IMG/VR virus record: IMGVR_UViG_3300042898_000852
Location: 1-64,000 of that record
Source: a virus
Length of the DNA stretch: 64,000 nt
Reading direction: 5' to 3' (one strand)
Shown: positions 44,280-50,908 of the stretch, in pieces
Numbering within the stretch: the stretch's first letter is position 1
Layout: the number at the start of each line of letters is the position of its first letter
Made by a program: the position numbers and the translations under genes
Notes under the pieces: model-generated
Databases searched by the model: none
Told to the model about the DNA's origin: nothing
What the model saw: the letters and a program-made list of their open reading frames with translations, nothing else

Positions 44280-44531
44280 CTAACTGAAGTTGCCCCCATC
44301 AAATTTAACATTGATATTGGTAGTAGATTCACGTATTTCCGCCAGCATTGCGTGTATTTCCTGAACGGTTTTTCCTAATTTACTAGTCATTACTGCTAAT
44401 TCTTGGGTAAGCTCTCTTGCTTCTTGAATTGTTAATCTTATATCTTTTTGCTGACCACGCTCTGCAACTGCTATGCGTTGAATAAGTTTTTCAACGCCTG
44501 GTAACGTATTTGGAATGTTATTTTGAGACAT
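44280..44531 (-). CDS. Small coiled-coil protein
   Basis: 83 residues, nearly all predicted helix with heptad-like spacing (KLIQRIAVAERGQQKDIRLT, IQEARELTQELAVMTSKLGK, TVQEIHAMLAEIRESTTNIN). It ends in a short FDGGNFS tail. It overlaps the preceding gene by 14 bases. A structural or complex-assembly role is possible, but I recognise no family. Confidence 0.55.
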   Translation of the reverse strand: MSQNNIPNTLPGVEKLIQRIAVAERGQQKDIRLTIQEARELTQELAVMTSKLGKTVQEIHAMLAEIRESTTNINVKFDGGNFS

Positions 44532-44994
44532 TAGCTAATACCTGTTTCATTTCAATTTCGGATTGAAACGGACCTTGATACTCATACCTTTGTAATGTTA
44601 TCAATTTAGGGCAAAAACTTTTTACCCATCCTTTATCAAACCGTATCACATAAAAGCCTGCACAGTATAAACTCTTGCTATCGCCGCTTTTTGTAAACAA
44701 CGGTAACTTTCTTTTTATATCATACATTGCATTGTGCGGCTCGGCACTTGTGGCATAACCGTGAACTTCGTTGGGTAATGCATCGTTGGCTTCTTTAATA
44801 ATTTTAGCTACAAAGAAATTTTTACCAAATTGTCTAGTAAGGCTTTCTTTTGTGTCGTAGATTTTTACACCTAATTCATTGCTCATAACAAATCTATTAT
44901 CTTCATTTTTTCTTAGAGTGGCGAACTTTTCACCATCTCGTTCAACAATCCAAAATTTATCTTTAATAATTGGCTTTGCTTGTATATCGGACAT
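44518..44994 (-). CDS. Conserved phage hypothetical protein with alternative in-frame start
   Basis: 158 residues from ATG 44994, which has GGGAGA six bases upstream. The body is MSDIQAKPIIKDKFWIVERD, then FVMSNELGVKIYDTKESLTR, FFVAKIIKEANDALPNEVHG, and SLYCAGFYVIRFDKGWVKSF near residue 130. No known domain. An earlier ATG (45063) also has a GAGG signal and would add 23 residues with three cysteines (CPYEDTCQSKTVDCW), overlapping the upstream nuclease gene by 26 bases. Both forms may be made; I annotate the shorter one. Confidence 0.58.
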   Translation of the reverse strand: MSDIQAKPIIKDKFWIVERDGEKFATLRKNEDNRFVMSNELGVKIYDTKESLTRQFGKNFFVAKIIKEANDALPNEVHGYATSAEPHNAMYDIKRKLPLFTKSGDSKSLYCAGFYVIRFDKGWVKSFCPKLITLQRYEYQGPFQSEIEMKQVLANVSK

Positions 44995-45037
44995 GTTATT
45001 CTCCCAGCAGTCAACAGTTTTTGATTGACACGTATCT

Positions 45038-46045
45038 TCATACGGACAAAGTTTTAATTTCATTTGAATACCTCGCATTCAGTGGCTCAGCATATGCCTG
45101 TGCCTGATCAGCAATCTTTTTAAGATCATAAAGATTACAAAATTTCATTAATCTAATTCCAACTTGACTGATATTTTTATTTGCACCTGTTGCTGTAGCA
45201 ATTGTTTCTGTAATGATGTTTTTAATTTCTTCGGGCTGTGCAGAGAGATCAATTAAAATACGATTACGTTCGTAATCATCTAACACACGATGTTCTTTAC
45301 CTTCGTGGTCGGACCAACGCTGAAGCATGAGATTGTTCCACGAGTAGCCTTTTGAGTCTCGGTCACCGTAGGCTTCACGGAGACCAACCTTATTCTTTGT
45401 GCCTTTTTCCCGTACTCCCGGATATGCAGAGAATACATTGTCTGAGGTATCGCCTCGCATACACTTCTCAAAGAGTAACCACTGAGGGTCCGGAATGGCT
45501 TTTGGCTCTTGAGTCTTTTTATCAATAACTCTCTTACCTTTTGCATCAAATATACCTTCATGTGTGATAGTAGTTTCCATAACACCGTTAAATTGTTTAA
45601 CATTGGGTGCAATTAGTTGTACAAAATCTGTGTCTGTCGAAATGATCACGTGATTGTCGTTTGGATGACTCTGTATCCAGCCAGCAATAAGATCATCTGC
45701 TTCTAGGCGTGAATGTTGTAAGACTGTGCAATTTGTCTTTTCTGTCACAAATTCTTTAAAAGTATCAAAGGCTTCCCAAAACACTTTCTCTTCTTCTGCT
45801 TCTCGTTCTGTATGTGCTGCACGACTAGCAGCTCGTTGTGCTTTGTAAGGCTTGTAATGATCTTTACGCCAACTGCGTCCCTCTAAACAGAATACTACAT
45901 GACTTCCACTAAAGTCTTGCCAGGCCTTTTTAATGCTGTTTAGTGTAATGTGAAAAGCCATGCCTAACTTAATGTCAGCATCACCGTTGATAACGTGTCT
46001 AGCACGAAAAAAAGTATTAGCAGTATCAACTAAAATATATGTCAT
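45038..46045 (-). CDS. rnh: RNase H / 5'-3' exonuclease (T4 rnh-like, FEN family)
   Basis: Removes RNA primers and short flaps during lagging-strand synthesis. The 335-residue protein (T4 Rnh is 305) shows the FEN-family acidic motifs: YILVDTANTFFRARH at the start, the LEADDLIAG segment near residue 115, STDTDFVQL near 137 and MRGDTSDNVF near 197. The helical arch region (RSWRKDHYKPYKAQRAASRA) is basic as expected for single-strand threading. Its ATG overlaps the upstream gene stop by four bases. Confidence 0.88.
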   Translation of the reverse strand: MTYILVDTANTFFRARHVINGDADIKLGMAFHITLNSIKKAWQDFSGSHVVFCLEGRSWRKDHYKPYKAQRAASRAAHTEREAEEEKVFWEAFDTFKEFVTEKTNCTVLQHSRLEADDLIAGWIQSHPNDNHVIISTDTDFVQLIAPNVKQFNGVMETTITHEGIFDAKGKRVIDKKTQEPKAIPDPQWLLFEKCMRGDTSDNVFSAYPGVREKGTKNKVGLREAYGDRDSKGYSWNNLMLQRWSDHEGKEHRVLDDYERNRILIDLSAQPEEIKNIITETIATATGANKNISQVGIRLMKFCNLYDLKKIADQAQAYAEPLNARYSNEIKTLSV

Positions 46046-46482
46046 AGATTCTTTTTTCTAACAGAGTTGATATCAATAACGCCAGTATTTACAGCGCCAC
46101 CAAAATCACCATCAACTACTACATTAGCACACAGTTCACGGAACCAACGATCCACAATTTCTTCGTCTTTGTCACCGTCAAAACCATATCCCTCTTGCTT
46201 TAATTTTAACACAAAAAGCTCGTTCCAGTCAAGCTCAAAAAAGCCATTACGTATGTTATCTTTGTTGATGTGTGTATTAAGCACCCCTACCCACGGTTCT
46301 TTCAATTTGGTTGCTCGATCTTTTGGACTTAGTTTGGCAGTTTCTTCTGCTTCTACAGCACGTTCTGCAGATGCAACTGCGTCTTTAGCAATCTTTGTGG
46401 ATTCTTCAGCCAACTGTACTGCTGCTGCTGTTTCGGCCTTGAGTTTATCAATGCCAAATAATTTTTCTACAAATCGTCTCAT
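46042..46482 (-). CDS. Conserved phage hypothetical protein with coiled-coil N-terminus
   Basis: 146 residues from ATG 46482, which overlaps the QueE stop as TGATG. Residues 10-55 form an Ala/Glu/Lys helix (TAAAVQLAEESTKIAKDAVA, SAERAVEAEETAKLSPKDRA). The folded C-terminal part has KEPWVGVLNTHINKDNIRNG, FFELDWNELFVLKLKQEGYG, FDGDKDEEIVDRWFRELCAN. From memory this combination is a recurrent small protein in cyanophage genomes. The DWNE/FDGDKDEEIVDRWFR pattern might serve a binding role; function unknown. Confidence 0.62.
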   Translation of the reverse strand: MRRFVEKLFGIDKLKAETAAAVQLAEESTKIAKDAVASAERAVEAEETAKLSPKDRATKLKEPWVGVLNTHINKDNIRNGFFELDWNELFVLKLKQEGYGFDGDKDEEIVDRWFRELCANVVVDGDFGGAVNTGVIDINSVRKKNL

Positions 46483-47327
46483 CAAGTACCCCACTCATTT
46501 TTAAATAACGGCACTTGTAATCTATCACTATAACGCCATCCACGTTTCATAGCTGCCAGTGCCACATTCTTTGCGTTGAGTGTATAAACACTTTCCACAC
46601 CACCAACTGGCATTAGATAAACATGCCCGTTAAATCCAGCATTACGGAATGCACCCACAGCACATTCAGCATCTGAAATATCCTGCTCTGTTGCAACAAC
46701 AAATTTAAGATAAACTGTTCCTACTTGTTCATACTCACACACAATTTCTGGACAGATAGCTTCCTCCCACTTCTCTCCACTTGCTGGAAGTTTAGCACTT
46801 ACACTGAATGTAAGTTCTTTATTATCTGTCCATTCAATTAGATATTCTTTAAATTTAGGATCAAGTTTTTGAGTACCATTTGTTTCAAAAGTAATCTCTT
46901 GCAAGTCACGCATCTTAGGATGATCTAGTAGATCTGGATAAGCACGTTGCCACCCTAACAATGGTTCGCCGCCTGTAATAACTAAGTGTTCGTCAATCCA
47001 ATGATCCTGCGGAAGCATTTCCATAATTCGATCTACAATAGCTTCGCTAGTAAGCATAGGCGACAAATCTTTAAAGCGTGGATCCCAACTAGCATAGCTG
47101 TCACAGCCTGTGCTAACAAGTGGCAAATCTTTATAATCCTTGTAAGGAATATTGTCGTGAGCAAAAGCAATAGTTTCAACTTCTGTACTTATTTCACCCC
47201 GCGGCATACCGAAGCCTGCACATTTAAAGTTACAGCCGAAGGTTCTAAGGAACACACTGGGCACCCCCATATATCTACCCTCGCCCTGTATAGAGTAGAA
47301 AAGTTCCGCTATTTTAATCTTGCTCAT
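46482..47327 (-). CDS. queE: 7-carboxy-7-deazaguanine synthase QueE (radical SAM)
   Basis: Converts 6-carboxytetrahydropterin to 7-carboxy-7-deazaguanine, a precursor of preQ0. 281 residues from ATG 47327. The start SKIKIAELFYSIQGEGRYMG is diagnostic of QueE (IQGEG). LRTFGCNFKCAGFGMPRGE gives C32 and C36, but the third cysteine of CX3CX2C is Phe39; STGCDSYASWDPRF supplies C75 as a likely replacement. LVITGGEPLLGWQ is the SAM-binding motif, and ITFETNGTQ is typical of the family. The gene starts within the end of the MazG-like fusion gene. FolE, a QueD-like and a DpdA-like gene lie in the same block. Confidence 0.9.
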   Translation of the reverse strand: MSKIKIAELFYSIQGEGRYMGVPSVFLRTFGCNFKCAGFGMPRGEISTEVETIAFAHDNIPYKDYKDLPLVSTGCDSYASWDPRFKDLSPMLTSEAIVDRIMEMLPQDHWIDEHLVITGGEPLLGWQRAYPDLLDHPKMRDLQEITFETNGTQKLDPKFKEYLIEWTDNKELTFSVSAKLPASGEKWEEAICPEIVCEYEQVGTVYLKFVVATEQDISDAECAVGAFRNAGFNGHVYLMPVGGVESVYTLNAKNVALAAMKRGWRYSDRLQVPLFKNEWGT

Positions 47328-47781
47328 GCTCAACCCCACTTTTAAATATATTTGACCATTTTTTTAATTTGGCAATTTTGTTACCTGCTGCCGCAAGCAC
47401 TTCCTCTTTATCTACTATATTATGATCAATACAAAGATCGATCATGGCCTGTAAATCTCCTAGTTCTTCTGCTAGATGTTGTCTGTTAGTAAGTGGCTTA
47501 CCGGGTTTGACATTATCTAAACCGAATCGACTTATCTTGCTGATAGCAACAATTACTTCTGCACATTCCTCTTGAGTAATGTCTAGGATTTCTTTTTCTT
47601 TATTATTCATATTACTAGTATACACTCTTTTTGTCAAAGACCAAGAGCCATTTTGATTATCTTTCCAGTCTAATACATCACCTTCTTTCCAACCTGTTTC
47701 TTCGATCATATCTTCAGGGAATGGTAGTATCAAGTCACCGGTTTCGGGATCGTCTTGTAGTTCAATTGTCCAATTTTTCAA
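47314..47781 (-). CDS. Fusion of an AbrB-like small domain and a MazG-like nucleotide pyrophosphohydrolase
   Basis: 155 residues from a TTG start at 47781, chosen because AGGAG (47788-47792) is six bases upstream and the conserved-looking sequence KNWTIELQDDPETGDLILPF begins there; earlier codons overlap the dCMP deaminase gene. Residues 1-55 (EETGWKEGDVLDWKDNQNGSW) resemble an AbrB/SpoVT-type beta domain. Residues 58-155 look like a MazG-like helical fold (ITQEECAEVIVAISKISRFG, HLAEELGDLQAMIDLCIDHN; ExxE and ELGD metal motifs), which would hydrolyse NTPs or dNTPs. The two halves meet at an internal Met (47610) with no ribosome-binding site, so a true fusion is likelier than two genes. Confidence 0.7.
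   Translation of the reverse strand: MKNWTIELQDDPETGDLILPFPEDMIEETGWKEGDVLDWKDNQNGSWSLTKRVYTSNMNNKEKEILDITQEECAEVIVAISKISRFGLDNVKPGKPLTNRQHLAEELGDLQAMIDLCIDHNIVDKEEVLAAAGNKIAKLKKWSNIFKSGVEHEQD
47609..47637 (-). promoter_or_regulatory. Internal sigma70-like promoter candidate
   Basis: On the minus strand TTGACA (47632-47637, perfect consensus) is followed after 17 bases by TAATAT (47609-47614). It lies exactly at the junction of the two domains of the fusion gene and would transcribe toward QueE. It may be fortuitous in AT-rich coding DNA. Confidence 0.4.
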
Positions 47782-48283
47782 TGCTAACTCCTGATTTTTT
47801 AAGGAACTCGATTCCTGCATCGTCTCTATAGTTTTCACCGTAGTAGACACCATTTATGCCAGACTGGTATATAAGTTTGGCGCATTCAATACAAGGGGCA
47901 TGAGTAATAAAAATATCAGCACCAAGCCCACTTTCATTGGACTTTGCCAATTTTGCAATAGCATTTGATTCAGCATGAAGTACTTCTGGTTTAGTTTTTA
48001 AGGCATATCTTCTAGCATATCCTAGATCGGGATCGATATCCTCTTCTTCAAATGGCCATCGATCATAAATCTCTTCGGGGCTTAGCCAACCCCCAGCATC
48101 ACCGCCCATGTACTCTTTGTGCTCACAATCATTATTCCAACCTGCCGGCATACCATTGTAGCCAATACTAATAATACGATCATCTTTAACAACAATAGCA
48201 CCAACGTGCAATCTACGTGCGTGACTAAGTTCTGCGAATACCTTTGCGGTCTTCATATAAGTTTGTTTGAACTTTTCCTTCAT
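47762..48283 (-). CDS. cd: dCMP deaminase (ComEB/T4 Cd-like)
   Basis: Deaminates dCMP to dUMP, feeding dTMP synthesis. The 173-residue protein has the zinc site HAESNAI (H103, E105) and HAPCIECAK (C131, C134). The N-terminus (MKTAKVFAELSHARRLHVGA, then IISIGYNGMPAGWNNDCEHK) also fits the family; the 'GYNG.P.G..n.C' segment is typical of dCMP deaminases. An insert of about 35 residues (GGDAGGWLSPEEIYDRWPFE and on) before the zinc site is common in T4-like versions. Its start overlaps the preceding small membrane protein by 59 bases. Confidence 0.92.
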   Translation of the reverse strand: MKEKFKQTYMKTAKVFAELSHARRLHVGAIVVKDDRIISIGYNGMPAGWNNDCEHKEYMGGDAGGWLSPEEIYDRWPFEEEDIDPDLGYARRYALKTKPEVLHAESNAIAKLAKSNESGLGADIFITHAPCIECAKLIYQSGINGVYYGENYRDDAGIEFLKKSGVSIEKLDN

Positions 48284-48464
48284 TTTGTTTCTTCCATTCT
48301 TGTTGTTTAAGTTCTCGACATTGCTTTTTTACTTCTACGGGAATATCAGGATGCCATTCAGCCATACCACAATCGTATACTCTATATTCAGGCATTGGTG
48401 TCAGACTGAGTACTACTACCCACATTAAAAATCCTATTGCAAATCCCACTAGATATTTTGTCAT
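48225..48464 (-). CDS. Small single-span membrane protein
   Basis: 79 residues. Residues 4-24 (YLVGFAIGFLMWVVVLSLTP) are a membrane segment or uncleaved signal anchor. The rest is hydrophilic: PEYRVYDCGMAEWHPDIPVE, then a basic, Gln/Lys-rich tail. The 'YDCGMAEWHPDIP' block looks conserved in marine phage small proteins as I remember them. It overlaps the dCMP deaminase start by 59 bases and the upstream gene by ATGA. Function unknown. Confidence 0.65.
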   Translation of the reverse strand: MTKYLVGFAIGFLMWVVVLSLTPMPEYRVYDCGMAEWHPDIPVEVKKQCRELKQQEWKKQNEGKVQTNLYEDRKGIRRT

Positions 48465-48655
48465 AGTCTATCACTTAGTAATAGATTACACATTAATACA
48501 TCTTGTTCTGTTTTAAAGAAAAATTTCATATAGTCTGCAGAAACTTCTGTGGTATATCTATGTCCCGGCAATCCGAAATGTTCAATTACCATAGCGCAAC
48601 TTTCGTTCCACCATTTATTTTCCTGCGAGTTCCAAGTTAGATTAACGACGTTCAT
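48461..48655 (-). CDS. Small conserved phage hypothetical protein
   Basis: 64 residues starting at ATG 48655 (a TTG just before it is in frame but less likely). The sequence ENKWWNESCAMVIEHFGLPG, HRYTTEVSADYMKFFFKTEQ shows a folded small domain with a conserved-looking Trp pair and 'HFGLPG.RYTTEVS' block. No function known. The stop overlaps the next gene as ATGA, and it begins inside the end of the previous one. Confidence 0.62.
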   Translation of the reverse strand: MNVVNLTWNSQENKWWNESCAMVIEHFGLPGHRYTTEVSADYMKFFFKTEQDVLMCNLLLSDRL

Positions 48656-48833
48656 CAACTAATACTTTTCTAAACCTATGTGTAAAACTTTCTTTTAGGC
48701 ACGAATATTCGAGATTGTCTCGGAGACGCATATAGTGTACCCAAGTTTGATTTCCTATATCAACTACATAAATTACTCGAAAATATTCTCGAGCCCCTGC
48801 TTCCCACACTTCGCCATTACTAACTTCTTGCAT
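48642..48833 (-). CDS. Small hypothetical protein
   Basis: 63 residues from ATG 48833, chosen because AAAGGG lies six bases upstream; ATG 48863 would overlap the preceding gene by 44 bases. It is beta-rich (EVWEAGAREYFRVIYVVDIG, NQTWVHYMRLRDNLEYSC) with a basic end. The 'yfrViyV....nWV.Y.rlrd..e.sC....F..RFr' flow resembles small phage domains of unknown function. Confidence 0.55.
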   Translation of the reverse strand: MQEVSNGEVWEAGAREYFRVIYVVDIGNQTWVHYMRLRDNLEYSCLKESFTHRFRKVLVDERR

Positions 48834-49287
48834 TTTTAGCCCTTTCAGATAGATATGTTTCATTATGAATCCACCTGTTATTTACTAAAAATCCCCATTC
48901 ACGCTTTTGCGGCCCTGGCATAAACATAGTCCAGGCAGTCACACTAGGATCAAGCTCAATACGATGATAGCTGTTAGCCCTACATACACGAAAATGGCCG
49001 GGTCCTCGCCATTTACATATCTCATTAAATTTACGACCCTGTTCGTCAAATTGAGGAATCCATTCATAATATCCACCTTTAAGTATTAGTGTTGCGTATG
49101 GCCAAGGATGATCATGAACATCATCTGGATCTGATTTAAGAAATTTATGAATAAAAACATTAAACGGAAACCAATCTCTATCTTTTAGAAAAACGTAATA
49201 TCTTTCAAGATATGGCTGATCGTTCACACGATCCATTATGATTCTTTTACGTTCTAATCGTTCTAAAAAATCGAGAAACCATTTCAT
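48820..49287 (-). CDS. Cupin-like conserved phage protein
   Basis: 155 residues. A cupin-type metal motif is visible: SDPDDVHDHPWPYATLILKG (H-D-H), followed by GYYEWIP and, later, the second-motif-like ANSYHRIELDP and AWTMFMPGPQKREWGFL. Proteins of this plan ('DpDD.HDHPW.y.tLIL.GgY.E') are common in phages and bacteria and may be dioxygenase- or isomerase-like, but no reaction is assigned. Overlaps its upstream neighbour by ATGA and its downstream neighbour by 14 bases. Confidence 0.68.
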   Translation of the reverse strand: MKWFLDFLERLERKRIIMDRVNDQPYLERYYVFLKDRDWFPFNVFIHKFLKSDPDDVHDHPWPYATLILKGGYYEWIPQFDEQGRKFNEICKWRGPGHFRVCRANSYHRIELDPSVTAWTMFMPGPQKREWGFLVNNRWIHNETYLSERAKNARS

Positions 49288-49499
49288 TTACAAGTCTCCA
49301 GAAATTCATTTAACCTATGGGCAGCCTCGTTAAAATCTACAGCCCAAACCTTTGCTTTAATTTGATTATCAACAATACTCATATCAAACGGAACAACGCC
49401 ATTAAATCTGAAGTTATCTGGGACTTCGGTAGTGACAGTAAACTCGTGCAAGTTCTTCGCTCTAAAAATAAGATTAGTTGCCATGTCTACTGAATTCAT
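49284..49499 (-). CDS. Small hypothetical protein
   Basis: 71 residues from ATG 49499 with AGGTGG five bases upstream; a GTG nine bases earlier is in frame but has no better signal. It has two beta strands (LHEFTVTTEVPDNFRFNGVV, PFDMSIVDNQIKAKVWAVDF) and a final helix (NEAAHRLNEFLETCK). The pattern of 'Kvwavdf.eA..rl.efl' is found in small phage proteins. Function unknown; ATGA overlap with the cupin-like gene. Confidence 0.58.
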   Translation of the reverse strand: MNSVDMATNLIFRAKNLHEFTVTTEVPDNFRFNGVVPFDMSIVDNQIKAKVWAVDFNEAAHRLNEFLETCK

Positions 49500-49500
49500 A

Positions 49501-50010
49501 TTATCCACCTTGTGTTGAGTCTTTTGGAAATACTTCGCTGAACGGCCACGATGTATTTGGATCTGGGCGAGATTTAAGTTTTACATTTTCTTCAATAACT
49601 GTACCATCATCTTCGCACAGGTCAATTTGATACGGTGCAATAATATGTACGGCAGTGTCTTCTTCTGCCCAATCATGCTCGCCGTCAAATAACCAACCTG
49701 CTCCACCTTCGTAGTAGAGTTCTTTTAGTTCTTGCTGTTCTAGTTCACCAATGTCATCACTGAATTCCCACTCAACGCTAACACTGTCATCAAACTCACA
49801 GCCCCAACCACAATCGGTTCGAGCATAGGCAACTGTATCACCTTCCCAGGGAAGATTGCAATCTAAATCACCTTCGACAAAACCTTGACCCCAACGATAT
49901 GTTTCGTCAATGTTAAACCAACTGACGCTATCATCGGGGTTCCTACGATACATTTCTACATGGTAGACAATGCTTTTCTTTTCTAATGGTTTGATTACGT
50001 ATACAGTCAT
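49501..50010 (-). CDS. Acidic hypothetical protein
   Basis: 169 residues, strongly acidic and rich in Trp and Gly (TDCGWGCEFDDSVSVEWEFS, GGAGWLFDGEHDWAEEDTAV). It begins TVYVIKPLEKKSIVYHVEMY. The acidity could mimic nucleic acid, as some phage anti-host proteins do, but this is speculation. It is located directly after the 37-residue micro-gene and shares the FolE transcript. Confidence 0.58.
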   Translation of the reverse strand: MTVYVIKPLEKKSIVYHVEMYRRNPDDSVSWFNIDETYRWGQGFVEGDLDCNLPWEGDTVAYARTDCGWGCEFDDSVSVEWEFSDDIGELEQQELKELYYEGGAGWLFDGEHDWAEEDTAVHIIAPYQIDLCEDDGTVIEENVKLKSRPDPNTSWPFSEVFPKDSTQGG

Positions 50011-50011
50011 A

Positions 50012-50125
50012 TTAGAGTTCCATAATAAAATATTTCGATGCAGGATATTGCGTCTGCAACCATTCTAACAGGCCTTCTTCAACTGGCAAACGAACGCTGT
50101 CAAATTTGTTAGTAATGTATCTCAT
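50012..50125 (-). CDS. 37-residue micro-protein coupled to FolE
   Basis: A short frame filling the 111-base gap between FolE and the next gene. Its ATG (50125) overlaps the FolE stop as ATGA, and it ends one base before the spacing that precedes the following ATG. The translation is MRYITNKFDSVRLPVEEGLL, then EWLQTQYPASKYFIMEL; this looks protein-like, with an amphipathic helix and a hydrophobic end. The perfect fit between neighbours and the coupled start argue that it is a real gene. Function unknown. Confidence 0.6.
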   Translation of the reverse strand: MRYITNKFDSVRLPVEEGLLEWLQTQYPASKYFIMEL

Positions 50126-50868
50126 CGCGGTGCAAACTCCTGTTGTAGTTTAATATTGTCAAAGAATTCTTTCTTTGTATGTGGATCATCTTTAAATGAA
50201 CCTTTCAATACAGTAGTCTGTGTTAGACTTGAGTGTGCCATGATGCCGCGATTCTCACAACAGCCATGAACTGCCTGCACGTAGACTGCTACGTTTTCTG
50301 ATTCGGTTGCTTTGCTGATTTCGCGGGCGATGTCGTTGCACAATTCTTCTTGTAATGTTCCACGACGAGCACACCACTGTGCTATTCTGGTATACTTTGA
50401 GAGACCAATAAGTTTATTAGCGGCAATGATACCGATGTAGGCAACCCCAGAAACAGGCTGGTGGTGATGAGAACACATACTTCGTAGCTCACTACGTACC
50501 ACAAGCATACCCTCGTAACGGTCGGCGCTGTCATTTGGAAAAGCTGTTGCATCTGGTGCCGGATCATATCTACCTGCCATTACTTCGTTAAAATACATTT
50601 TAGCAAGACGTCTTGCGGTACCTTTACTATTGGGATCGGTTTCGCGATCAATAAGTAATTTATCAAGCACTTGTTCAAATGCAGGTGTTGCTTCGTCAAT
50701 TAGTTTCTCTAGATCACCTTGCCAAAGGTATTCACTAATATTGTCACCGGCCCAAAATCTTTTACCATCACGTTTCATTTTAAAGCGAATATGGTCGCCT
50801 AGGTAAGCTTCTGAATATCCGCCATCGCCTGCCATTGCGTCTAGGCCTGTTTCTGTTTTATCTGTCAA
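50122..50868 (-). CDS. folE: GTP cyclohydrolase I (FolE)
   Basis: Opens GTP to 7,8-dihydroneopterin triphosphate, the first step of both folate and 7-deazaguanine synthesis. 248 residues. The zinc ligands are visible: SMCSHHHQPVSG (C132, H135) and HGCCENRGI (C203). LLIDRETDPNSKGTARRLAK and IGLSKYTRIAQWCARR are family hallmarks. The start is TTG at 50868 with GGAG eight bases upstream; an in-frame stop lies just before, so no ATG is possible. Coupled to a micro-gene by ATGA. With QueD-like, QueE and DpdA-like genes in the same block it is best explained by deazaguanine synthesis. Confidence 0.93.
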   Translation of the reverse strand: MTDKTETGLDAMAGDGGYSEAYLGDHIRFKMKRDGKRFWAGDNISEYLWQGDLEKLIDEATPAFEQVLDKLLIDRETDPNSKGTARRLAKMYFNEVMAGRYDPAPDATAFPNDSADRYEGMLVVRSELRSMCSHHHQPVSGVAYIGIIAANKLIGLSKYTRIAQWCARRGTLQEELCNDIAREISKATESENVAVYVQAVHGCCENRGIMAHSSLTQTTVLKGSFKDDPHTKKEFFDNIKLQQEFAPR

Positions 50869-50908
50869 TTTATATTCTCCGAGTTAGTGTCGTGGATGAC
50901 ATACATTA

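Noticed and set aside
47314-47610. MazG-like domain as an independent gene from ATG 47610
   Set aside because: No ribosome-binding site is present and the frame continues upstream without a stop to a TTG with perfect AGGAG spacing; kept as a fusion.
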